Shown here: piece by piece, positions 6,132 through 12,538 of the stretch | Layout: every line of letters begins with the position of its first letter | How positions within the stretch are numbered: the stretch's first letter is position 1 | Origin: Hymenobacter lapidiphilus | Lineage (GTDB): Bacteria; Bacteroidota; Bacteroidia; Cytophagales; Hymenobacteraceae | Assembly (NCBI RefSeq): GCF_003417065.2 | Contig: NZ_QVLT01000035.1 | Location: 1-42,840 of the forward strand | Reading direction: 5' to 3' | Length of the DNA stretch: 42,840 bases | Notes under the pieces: model-generated | The model's database searches: none | Told to the model about the DNA's origin: nothing | What the model saw: only the letters and a program-made list of their open reading frames with translations | Translations under genes and position numbers: made by a program

Positions 6132-8631
6132 AGAATTTAGCCCCTACTGATACCAGGAAGTTGCGGGTGGCCTGGGGGAAGTACCAGTTGAAGGTTTGCT
6201 GGCGGCCGTCGGCGCCGGGGTAGCCGTAGGTGTAGCCGTTGGCCACGTAGCGGCGGTCGAGCACGTTGTTCACCAGCAGGCCCAGCTCAATTTCCTTCAT
6301 GAACGCGGGCCGGATGGTGTAGCGTAGCCGGAAATCGAGCACCTGATAGGGGCTGATGCGGCGGTCTTCGCTCGTGCTGTTATCGAGGTACTGGCGGCTG
6401 ACGGTTTTGTAGAGCAGCGCCGCCCGCAGGCCCGGCACGGCCGCCAGCGGTTGGGCTTCGAGCGTGTGGGCCGACACCACCGAGGGCGAGTAAGAAATGG
6501 TGGTGGTGCGGGCCTCGGCCGCCATCACGGGGTTGTAGTCGGCGTCGTAGGTGATGGCGCGGTAGTCGAGGATGCGGTTGCGGCTAAGCGTGAGCGTGCT
6601 GCTGAGGCTGACACGATTCTGCAGGGCCGAAGCCGCGCCAGTAAGTTCGAGGCCGGTGCGGTAGCTGCGCGGGGCGTTGGTGCGCAGGGCCGTGCCTACG
6701 TCGTTGAGCTGCCCGGTAGCTACCAGCTGGTTGCGGTAGCGCATGTAGAAATAGTTGGCCTCGAAGCTCAGCGAGCCGCCGGCTCCGAGCAGGTTCACAT
6801 CGGCTTTGCGAAGGCGGTAGCCGGCCTCGAAGTCGTTGAGGCGCTCGGCTTTGGCGCCTTGGTCGCCGGTGGGGCGGTCGGTGAAGTCGGAGCGAACCGG
6901 CTCGCGCTGGCCCACGGCGAAGCTGGCGTAGAGCTGCTGGCCCGCCGCCAGCGTGAGCGTGGCGCCGGCTTTGGGATTAAGAAAAGTGTAGCGGGCGCGG
7001 GTGCGCACGTCGTTCTGGTCGTCTTCGAGCCCGTCAATTGCGTAGTCGATGTGGCGTATCTGCACATCACCATACACGCCGAACTGGGGCAGCACCTGCC
7101 AGGTGGCGCGGGCGTAGGCGTTGTAGTCGGTTTTGGTGGCGTCGTTGAAGTAGTAGCTGTGGCGGATATTGCCGGTAGAGGCGAACCGGGCCCAGATAAC
7201 CTCGCCGTAATGGTCGTTCACGAAGCGGTTCCAGGCGCCGCCCACCGTGGCCTGCAACCGGTCGTTGCTTTTGGGCTGGTAGTTGAGCGCGAAGGTGCCG
7301 CCGTAGAAGTAGTTGTCGAGATACTTACGGTCGATCAGGTCGGTGCGCTTGATGGTGGTGTCGCCGAGCGTGATGTTGGGCAGCTGGTAGTTGGCGAGTT
7401 TGCGGTTGGCCCGGAAGCTCTCGTAGTAGCCCAGACCGCGGGTCAGGTGCAGAGCCGCGCCCAGGCTCCAGTCTTCACCCAAGGCCTGCGAAAGGTGCAG
7501 CTGGTAGTGGTTCTGCTGGTAGTTATCGGTCTGGTTGTCGTAGGTGTAATAGCTGTAGCGGCGGCCTTCCTGGCGCACCCGTTCGGCATCGGCAGGGCTC
7601 AACTCGCCGTTATCAACAAACTGCTGCAGCAGGGCCTCGTTGCCGGTAATGGCCGGTTCGGGCACGCCGTTCCAGGCCTGGTAGGTTTTCTCGCGGCCCG
7701 AGAAGGTGATGAACTTCACGAGCGTGTTCTTGCCCTGGTAGCCGGCGGCCAGGTAGTACGACTTCAAATCCGACGCCGCCCGGTTCATGTAGCCGTCGGT
7801 GCTGATACGCGAGAGGCGGCCATCAACGGTGAAGTGCTGGCCGATCAGGCCGGTACCGAACTGGGCCGTGTTTTTCCAGGTATTGAAGGAGCCGTACGAA
7901 TTGCTGGTTTCTCCGTAGGCCTCGGGGCGGTTGTCGAGGGTAGAGATGTTGAGGCTGGCCCCGAAAGCCGCCCCGCCGTTCTGGCTCGTGCCCACGCCCC
8001 GCTGAATCTGGATGGAGCTGATGGAGGAGGATAAATCGGGCAGGTTCACCAGAAACGAGCCGTGCGACTCCGCATCATTCAACGGAATGCCGTTGATGGT
8101 CATGTTGATGCCCGTGTTGCTGGTGCCCCGGATGCGGATATCGGTGTAGCCCACTCCCGCCCCGGCATCCGACGTAACCACCACCGAAGGCGTCTGGTCG
8201 AGCAGGTAGGGCAGATCCTGGCCGAAGTTGCGCTTGGCAATATCCTGCTTGCCCAGATTGGTGTAAGCGGTGGCGGTGCGGTCGGAGGCGCGCTGGGCCG
8301 TTACGAGAGCGTCGCCGGTGAGCACTCCGCCGGGCTGCAGGCGGGCCGCTACGCGCTGGGCTTCGGTCTGCCCTTGCAAAGTCTGCACAAAGGCCTGGTA
8401 GCCCATAAACGTAATACGCAGTTCGTGCCGGCCGGCCGGCACGGCGGCTAGGCTAAAGGCGCCGGCCGCATCGGTAGTGCCGCTGGGCGTGCCGTCGAGT
8501 AGCAAGGTGGCGCCGGGCAGCGGCTGGCCGGTGCGGGCATCGGTAATGGTGCCGGCCACAGGCCCCTGGGCCCAGGCCACGCCAGACGATAGCCCCAGCA
8601 GGGCCAGTCCGGTGGTTAAAACAGTTTTCAA
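6130..8631 (-). CDS. TonB-dependent outer-membrane receptor, predicted thiamine uptake
   Basis: An 833-residue receptor. A signal peptide ends at ...GVAWAQ near residue 22. Next is a carboxypeptidase-regulatory-like beta-sandwich (about 24-107, with ITDARTGQPLPGA and ITFMGYQ). The plug domain follows (about 120-240, with DIRIRGTSNTGINMTINGIPLN and IQRGVGTSQNGGAAFGA). A 22-strand-type barrel ends in the canonical C-terminal Phe (FLVSVGAKF). A TPP riboswitch lies directly upstream. It is established in the literature that THI-box-controlled TonB receptors of Bacteroidetes are predicted thiamine transporters, so uptake of thiamine or a precursor is the inferred role. Without the riboswitch the family alone would not reveal the substrate. 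No thiamine synthesis gene lies in the window. Confidence 0.92.
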   Translation of the reverse strand: MKTVLTTGLALLGLSSGVAWAQGPVAGTITDARTGQPLPGATLLLDGTPSGTTDAAGAFSLAAVPAGRHELRITFMGYQAFVQTLQGQTEAQRVAARLQPGGVLTGDALVTAQRASDRTATAYTNLGKQDIAKRNFGQDLPYLLDQTPSVVVTSDAGAGVGYTDIRIRGTSNTGINMTINGIPLNDAESHGSFLVNLPDLSSSISSIQIQRGVGTSQNGGAAFGASLNISTLDNRPEAYGETSNSYGSFNTWKNTAQFGTGLIGQHFTVDGRLSRISTDGYMNRAASDLKSYYLAAGYQGKNTLVKFITFSGREKTYQAWNGVPEPAITGNEALLQQFVDNGELSPADAERVRQEGRRYSYYTYDNQTDNYQQNHYQLHLSQALGEDWSLGAALHLTRGLGYYESFRANRKLANYQLPNITLGDTTIKRTDLIDRKYLDNYFYGGTFALNYQPKSNDRLQATVGGAWNRFVNDHYGEVIWARFASTGNIRHSYYFNDATKTDYNAYARATWQVLPQFGVYGDVQIRHIDYAIDGLEDDQNDVRTRARYTFLNPKAGATLTLAAGQQLYASFAVGQREPVRSDFTDRPTGDQGAKAERLNDFEAGYRLRKADVNLLGAGGSLSFEANYFYMRYRNQLVATGQLNDVGTALRTNAPRSYRTGLELTGAASALQNRVSLSSTLTLSRNRILDYRAITYDADYNPVMAAEARTTTISYSPSVVSAHTLEAQPLAAVPGLRAALLYKTVSRQYLDNSTSEDRRISPYQVLDFRLRYTIRPAFMKEIELGLLVNNVLDRRYVANGYTYGYPGADGRQQTFNWYFPQATRNFLVSVGAKF

Positions 8632-8704
8632 AAGTGAAAAATGGAAAAAGTGGAACGTACCCAGGGCCAGGGGTCGGCCCCCATGGGTGTTTCGCTCGCG
8701 GATC

Positions 8705-8796
8705 GTTTGTTCCCTTCGCCGGCATTACCCGGATCAGGTTCAATGGGTATGATCTCAGCCTTATTGCTACTCGCGTAGCTTGGGGCACCCCTAAAC
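8705..8796 (-). promoter_or_regulatory. TPP riboswitch (THI element)
   Basis: Read on the minus strand, the segment contains GGGGTGCCCC, then GGCTGAGATCATACCC, GAACCTGATC, GGGTAATGCCGGCGAAGGGA. These are the conserved P2, P4 and core blocks of the thiamine pyrophosphate aptamer. A GTTT/AAAC pairing closes P1 at the two ends. The aptamer ends about 73 bases before the receptor ATG. That interval holds a GC-rich segment (ACCCATGGGGG ... CCCCTGGCCCTGGGT) that can fold and could form the expression platform. High TPP would be expected to lower receptor expression. Confidence 0.95.
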
Positions 8797-8803
8797 TGTG
8801 CGG

Positions 8804-8811
8804 CGAAGGTA
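8804..8811 (-). promoter_or_regulatory. Probable -7 element TACCTTCG for the riboswitch transcript
   Basis: This is one mismatch from TAnnTTTG and lies 7 bases upstream of the aptamer's 5' edge. That is where a transcript carrying the riboswitch should begin. Confidence 0.5.
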
Positions 8812-9039
8812 CACCGCTAAATCTGGTTTTGGCGGGCTAGGCGCGGCCGACCAGTGCAAAAAAAGTGGGCGGCTTCGTTTTCTACTGACAATCAGCTATC
8901 TTAGAAATACGCCCCGCCCGCTGCGGCAACCCGGCCAAAAACCCGGGCACGCTAAGAACAAGCCGGGGCCACTGCCCGTTGCAGTAAATAGCCCATTCGG
9001 TTCCGGAGCCCTTCTCGTTCCTTTTCAGCCTCCCGCGCC

Positions 9040-9273
9040 ATGTCCGTCCCCAGCCTTCTGTATATGCTTGTCGCGCTTATTTTCGCTGCCTTTGTGTTAC
9101 TGATGCCCAGCCGCCGCCTGCGCCAGCCCCCGGCTCCCGGCAACGACGACGACAGCGGCGGCGGCGAACCAATTGACGATGGCCTGCCCGATTTCGACCT
9201 GCCTCCCGGCATCTCCCGCCCCATCAACGACTGGGAACCCGACTACAATCGCCGCCCGGTGATTAGGGATTAG
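9040..9273 (+). CDS. Small single-pass membrane protein
   Basis: A 77-residue protein with one N-terminal membrane helix (about residues 5-23, YMLVALIFAAFVLLM). A basic patch SRRLR follows, then an acidic, Gly/Pro-rich tail (NDDDSGGG, LPDFDLPPG). The helix would place the tail in the cytoplasm or periplasm; the basic patch after the helix favours a cytoplasmic tail. I recognise no function. The final residues and the stop codon lie inside a seven-copy TTAGGGA tandem repeat, so the C-terminus has probably been set by repeat change. It is divergent from the riboswitch-controlled receptor. Confidence 0.6.
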   Translation: MSVPSLLYMLVALIFAAFVLLMPSRRLRQPPAPGNDDDSGGGEPIDDGLPDFDLPPGISRPINDWEPDYNRRPVIRD

Positions 9274-9310
9274 GGATTAGGGATTAGGGATTAGGGATTA
9301 GGGATTAGGG
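9262..9310. repeat. Tandem heptamer ATTAGGG x7
   Basis: Seven perfect head-to-tail copies of ATTAGGG (equivalently TTAGGGA), 49 bases. The first copies encode the end of the small membrane protein and its stop codon. A palindrome starts 7 bases later. A tract of this kind is prone to slipped-strand change. Confidence 0.95.
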
Positions 9311-9316
9311 AAAGAA

Positions 9317-9413
9317 CGTCATTCAGAGCGAAGCGAAGAATCTCGCGTAAATTGTTGCAACGGTTGTTGTTTAACGATTCACGCGAGATTCTTCGCTTCG
9401 CTCTGAATGACGT
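9317..9413. repeat. Dispersed palindrome, copy B
   Basis: The arms ACGTCATTCAGAGCGAAGCG...GAATCTCGCGT and their perfect reverse complement flank a loop rich in GTTGTT. It lies between the convergent small membrane protein and GNAT genes. Stem sequence is the same as copy C, but the loop is in the opposite orientation. Confidence 0.93.
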
Positions 9414-9434
9414 GCTTCTGTTAACTATCGTCCG

Positions 9435-9863
9435 CTACAAATCCCTGGCCATCAGAACATACGGCTCGGTACCGCGGTAGATGCGGTTGCCTTCGGGCTC
9501 CAGCTTGAAGGCGCGGTAGAAGGCCTCGTTTACGGCCCGGGCGTCGCACCACAGGCGGCGCGCACCGTGGCGGCGGGCTTCGTTGATTACGTGGCGCAGC
9601 AGCTGCGAGCCGATGCCCTGTCCCTGGCAGTCGGGGCGGGTGGCAAACTTGCGGAACCGGGCCACGCTGCCATCAATAAACAGCGAGATAACCGAAACCA
9701 GCTTGCCATTGCGGAAAGCGCCGAAATGCAATCCGGCTTCGTCGTTGCCCAGCTTAATATAGGCCATTGGCTCGCCGGGCCAGAGTACCTGGTGGCGCAG
9801 CTCGTAGGTATCGGCCGCCGAAATGGCCCGGATGGTGATGTCGGAAGTGGTGGTATCAGGCAA
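9435..9863 (-). CDS. GNAT family N-acetyltransferase
   Basis: A 142-residue single-domain GNAT protein. The acetyl-CoA-binding motif A is visible as RKFATRPDCQGQGIGSQLLRHVI (Q-x-x-G-x-G/A loop). A C-terminal motif B region follows, RLWCDARAVNEAFYRAFKL, with the AFY pattern common in this family. The substrate is unknown. Its start codon overlaps the end of the upstream aldose-1-epimerase-like gene by 8 bases (9856-9863), which suggests translational coupling in one operon. It ends close to palindrome B. Confidence 0.87.
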   Translation of the reverse strand: MPDTTTSDITIRAISAADTYELRHQVLWPGEPMAYIKLGNDEAGLHFGAFRNGKLVSVISLFIDGSVARFRKFATRPDCQGQGIGSQLLRHVINEARRHGARRLWCDARAVNEAFYRAFKLEPEGNRIYRGTEPYVLMARDL

Positions 9864-10734
9864 CGGTGAGACTGTAAGAAGTGATAAACTGCTGGCCGGC
9901 GTGCAGGCTCATAATGCCCTGCTTATCGGCCAGCTCGACGGGCGCACCCACGCTGCCCGCCAGCCCATGCCAAGGCTCGATGCAGACGAACCCAGCACCC
10001 GGGCCCGCCGTCCAGAGGCCCAGGTAGGGGAAGCCCTCGAAACGGGCCCGCACGCTGCGGCCCGAACGCCGGCTGCGCAGCGTGAGGCTGGTAAAATCGA
10101 AGTGTTGAAAGACCAGCGCATCCTGGGCAAACAGCTCGTAGCTGAGCGGCAGTACGCTTTCGTGGCGCAGCAGCGGCGCAGTCTGGCCGCTGAACAGGCC
10201 GTTTTGTAGCAGGTGCTGGTCGAGGCTGACGGGATGATCGAAGACGAATTCATAGTCGTCAAACGTTTCGCCGGGCAGCAGCGGGCAGCGGAAAGCCGGG
10301 TGCGCCCCAATGCTGAACAGCAGCTCCGCGGAATCCGGGTTTTCGACCTCCCAGCCCACCGTGAGTGTCGAGCCCGCCAGCCGGTAGCTGATGCGCAGCG
10401 CAAACCCAAACGGGTAAACGGCCCGGCTGGCGGCATCGTCGCGCAGCTCAAACGTCAGCTCGAACTCGCTGCGGTGCAGCAGCACGAACTCCCGGTCGCG
10501 GGCAAAGCCGTGCTGCCCCATCTCGTAGGTCTGGCCCTGGTGGCGGTACTGGTTGTCGGGCAGGCGGCCCACCACCGGAAACAGCACCGGCGCGTGGCGG
10601 CCCCAATAGGCGGGGTCGGCCTGCCAGATGTACTCCAGCTCGCCGGCCGCATCGAGGTGTACAAAGCTGATCAGCTCGGCGCCGCGGGTGTTTACCTGAA
10701 CGCGGCAGTGCTCGTTTTCGAGGCTATGAATCAT
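9856..10734 (-). CDS. Aldose 1-epimerase family protein
   Basis: A 292-residue galactose-mutarotase-fold protein of the LacX/YeaD-like group. An N-terminal NTRGAELISF strand is followed by WGRHAPVLFPVVGRLPDN and YEMGQHGFARDREF. A central IGAHPAFRCPL gives the expected catalytic His, and a C-terminal EGFPYLGLWT precedes CIEPWHGLAG. Such proteins interconvert sugar anomers or bind hexose phosphates; the substrate here is unknown. A longer frame starts at 10785 (ATG ATG ATG), but the ATG at 10734 (MIHSLENEHCRVQ) matches the family's N-terminus. A TAACTTTA box at 10833-10840 on this strand may be its promoter. The GNAT gene follows in the same operon. Confidence 0.88.
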   Translation of the reverse strand: MIHSLENEHCRVQVNTRGAELISFVHLDAAGELEYIWQADPAYWGRHAPVLFPVVGRLPDNQYRHQGQTYEMGQHGFARDREFVLLHRSEFELTFELRDDAASRAVYPFGFALRISYRLAGSTLTVGWEVENPDSAELLFSIGAHPAFRCPLLPGETFDDYEFVFDHPVSLDQHLLQNGLFSGQTAPLLRHESVLPLSYELFAQDALVFQHFDFTSLTLRSRRSGRSVRARFEGFPYLGLWTAGPGAGFVCIEPWHGLAGSVGAPVELADKQGIMSLHAGQQFITSYSLTVA

Positions 10735-10837
10735 TGCAATACCTATTTTACTACCTGATAAGCATATAGCTGACTTCATCATCACAGAACCCCCACCTAT
10801 ACGCTACCGGGCAAAAAACGGCAGCCACCCCATAAAG

Positions 10838-11392
10838 TTACCCCAGCGCCTGTTCGGGACGGGGCTGCCGGCCGAGCAGCTCATCGACGTGAAAGCAGGC
10901 CTGCTCGAAACGATGAGGGGGCGGGCCGCAGATTTCGGCAAAGTTCGACAGTTGGCCGCGGAGTTCGCGCTGGTAAAGGGTATAAAAATGATTGCGGTGC
11001 TGCGGATGCTCGCGTAACGGGTCGGACTCCCAGGGCAGGTCCACGTTCAGCAACAGTAACAGCGCGTAATTTTGCTCCTCCATCCGGCGCAAAATCCAGT
11101 CGGGGCAGTAGCCAAACGAGTGCTCGGCCCAGATTTTTATCACCAGCAAATCGGTGTCGCAGAACACCAGCGGCCGGCCCAGGCGTTGGGCTTCGGCTAC
11201 GGCCTGCTCCTCGGCCCGCAGCTGGCCGCGGGCAATGTCTTCGAGGTCGGAAAGCGTGTAGCCGGGGCCACGGCCGGTGAGGTAGGCGCGGGCGTACTCG
11301 GGAGCCCAGGCGGTGTGGTAATGTCCGGCCAGCAGCCGGCTCAGGGTGGTTTTGCCCGTCGATTCGGGGCCGGTGAGGGCAACGCGCAGCAT
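10838..11392 (-). CDS. NadR-type ATPase/ribosylnicotinamide kinase-like protein
   Basis: A 184-residue P-loop protein matching the kinase domain of NadR (AAA_28). It has a Walker A at residues 8-15 (GPESTGKT), the APEYARAYL block, the GxxLSDLxxIARGQ helix, VFCDTD (the NadR 'DTD' motif), LPWESDPLREHP and a final RF. In NadR this domain phosphorylates nicotinamide riboside to NMN. The N-terminal adenylyltransferase and DNA-binding parts of enterobacterial NadR are absent. It lies just downstream of PnuC, which fits uptake followed by phosphorylative trapping of nicotinamide riboside. A different vitamin substrate cannot be excluded. Start: the ATG at 11392 begins two residues before the first beta-strand. 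Confidence 0.85.
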   Translation of the reverse strand: MLRVALTGPESTGKTTLSRLLAGHYHTAWAPEYARAYLTGRGPGYTLSDLEDIARGQLRAEEQAVAEAQRLGRPLVFCDTDLLVIKIWAEHSFGYCPDWILRRMEEQNYALLLLLNVDLPWESDPLREHPQHRNHFYTLYQRELRGQLSNFAEICGPPPHRFEQACFHVDELLGRQPRPEQALG

Positions 11393-11451
11393 CAGCGGGC
11401 TGCTCCGGGAAACGGAACGTCGGCTGGCAGAAAGTAGAGTGGTTTTTTCAT
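11392..11451 (-). CDS. Possible 19-codon ORF between pnuC and the kinase
   Basis: A short reading frame, MKKPLYFLPADVPFPGAAR, starts 6 bases after the pnuC stop. Its TGA overlaps the kinase ATG by one base (TGATG). This geometry suits a coupling peptide that carries ribosomes from one gene to the next. It may equally be chance in a GC-rich spacer. Confidence 0.3.
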   Translation of the reverse strand: MKKPLYFLPADVPFPGAAR

Positions 11452-11457
11452 AGCGAG

Positions 11458-12084
11458 TCAGGCAGAAAGCGGAACGGAACGAGTGGCATGTTGGCGTAGG
11501 GCCCGGCGCCACTCCACGTAGCCATACACGGCCAGGCCGAGGTAGAGCACGTACAGGGCGCTGGTGGGGTACAGGTGCTTGTACCAGAGAATGGGCACGT
11601 AAATGATGTCGACCACAATCCAGACAAACCAGTTTTCGAGGCGCTTGCGAATAAGCAGAAACTGGCCCGCCAGACTGCCGGCCGTCGTGAAGGCGTCCCA
11701 GTGCGGCAGGGCGGCGTCGGTGTGGTGCTGGAGGTAGTAGCCCACGCCCAGCGTGTAGGCCGCCACAAAGGCCGCGCAGCCCACCCACTCGCACATAGGG
11801 GTGCGGGTTACGGGCAGCTCCGAGCGGTTGCGCCCGCCGTACAGCCACTGGTACCAGCCCAGCGCCGCCAGCCCGATAAACAACACTTGTAGAAACGCAT
11901 CGGAGTAGAGCGTGGCCCCCGAGTACACCACCACATACAGCGCGCAGCTGACGATGGCCACCGGAAAATTCCAGAGCGACTCGCGGGCCGCCAGCCACAC
12001 GCAGGCGAAGCCCGTCACGACGGCTACCCATTCGAGCGGGCCGTTGCCGGCCGCCGAGGTCCAGAGTCTGTACAGTTCTTCCAA
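11458..12084 (-). CDS. pnuC: PnuC-family vitamin transporter (nicotinamide riboside or thiamine)
   Basis: An inner-membrane protein of about 208 residues with six to seven hydrophobic segments and the PnuC hallmark region RLENWFVWIVVDIIYVPI ... ALYVLYLGLAVYGYVEW. PnuC proteins move nicotinamide riboside by facilitated diffusion; close relatives (PnuT, PnuX) carry thiamine or riboflavin. The adjacent NadR-type kinase favours nicotinamide riboside. The TPP-riboswitch receptor 3 kb away leaves thiamine open. Start: the longest frame begins at a TTG at 12135, but that codon lies inside a TAGCTTTG promoter box. A TTG at 12084 (LEELYRLW) better fits the family's length. No ATG is available near the N-terminus. 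Confidence 0.88.
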   Translation of the reverse strand: MEELYRLWTSAAGNGPLEWVAVVTGFACVWLAARESLWNFPVAIVSCALYVVVYSGATLYSDAFLQVLFIGLAALGWYQWLYGGRNRSELPVTRTPMCEWVGCAAFVAAYTLGVGYYLQHHTDAALPHWDAFTTAGSLAGQFLLIRKRLENWFVWIVVDIIYVPILWYKHLYPTSALYVLYLGLAVYGYVEWRRALRQHATRSVPLSA

Positions 12085-12132
12085 TTCGGTTTCAGCAGAT
12101 GAATTGCGCCGGCTCCGTATGGGCCGGTTGGT

Positions 12133-12140
12133 CAAAGCTA
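12133..12140 (-). promoter_or_regulatory. -7 promoter element TAGCTTTG
   Basis: The plus strand reads CAAAGCTA, an exact TAnnTTTG on the minus strand, upstream of pnuC. No -33 element is evident. Confidence 0.45.
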
Positions 12141-12191
12141 ACCAGCGGCGGGGTAATTTTACGGCTCATCCGGCTTTTTACCTGTTTACTG

Positions 12192-12515
12192 ATGCTGCCC
12201 GAACTCACGCCCGAAGCCCTGCACGCCCGCCTGCAAAGCGGCGAAAACCTCCAGCTCATCGACGTGCGCCAGCCCGAGGAGTACGCCTTCTGCCGCATCG
12301 AAGGCAGCCTGCTGATTCCGTTAGGCGAATTGGCATCCCGCGCCGACGAAGTGCCCGACGACCGGCCCGTGGTGCTCATCTGCCACCACGGCGTGCGCTC
12401 GATGCAGGCGCTGGCCTATCTCCAGCACCGCCACGAACTGACCAACCTGCTGAACCTGCGCGGCGGCATCGATGCCTGGAGCCGACGGGTGGATGCTTCA
12501 GTAGCGTTGTATTAG
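12192..12515 (+). CDS. Rhodanese-like domain protein
   Basis: A 107-residue single-domain rhodanese. It has the IDVRQPEEYAFCRIEGSLLIPL block (CH2A-like), and the active-site loop is CHHGVRS with the catalytic Cys. The C-terminal helix region NLRGGIDAWSRRVD is the typical end of the family. Small rhodaneses of this type transfer sulfane sulfur or act as sulfur carriers. No sulfur-metabolism partner is adjacent. The frame extends upstream to 12099, but the ATG at 12192 (MLPELTPEALHARL) is the usual family start. It is divergent from pnuC and 23 bases before hrpB, with which it may be cotranscribed. Confidence 0.88.
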   Translation: MLPELTPEALHARLQSGENLQLIDVRQPEEYAFCRIEGSLLIPLGELASRADEVPDDRPVVLICHHGVRSMQALAYLQHRHELTNLLNLRGGIDAWSRRVDASVALY

Positions 12516-12538
12516 GCCCCGCGACACCAAACCACTAA

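Noticed and set aside
6451..8034. A 527-codon frame opposite the TonB receptor
   Set aside because: A shadow of the receptor gene; the protein is repetitive in Val/Gly/Ala with no family match.
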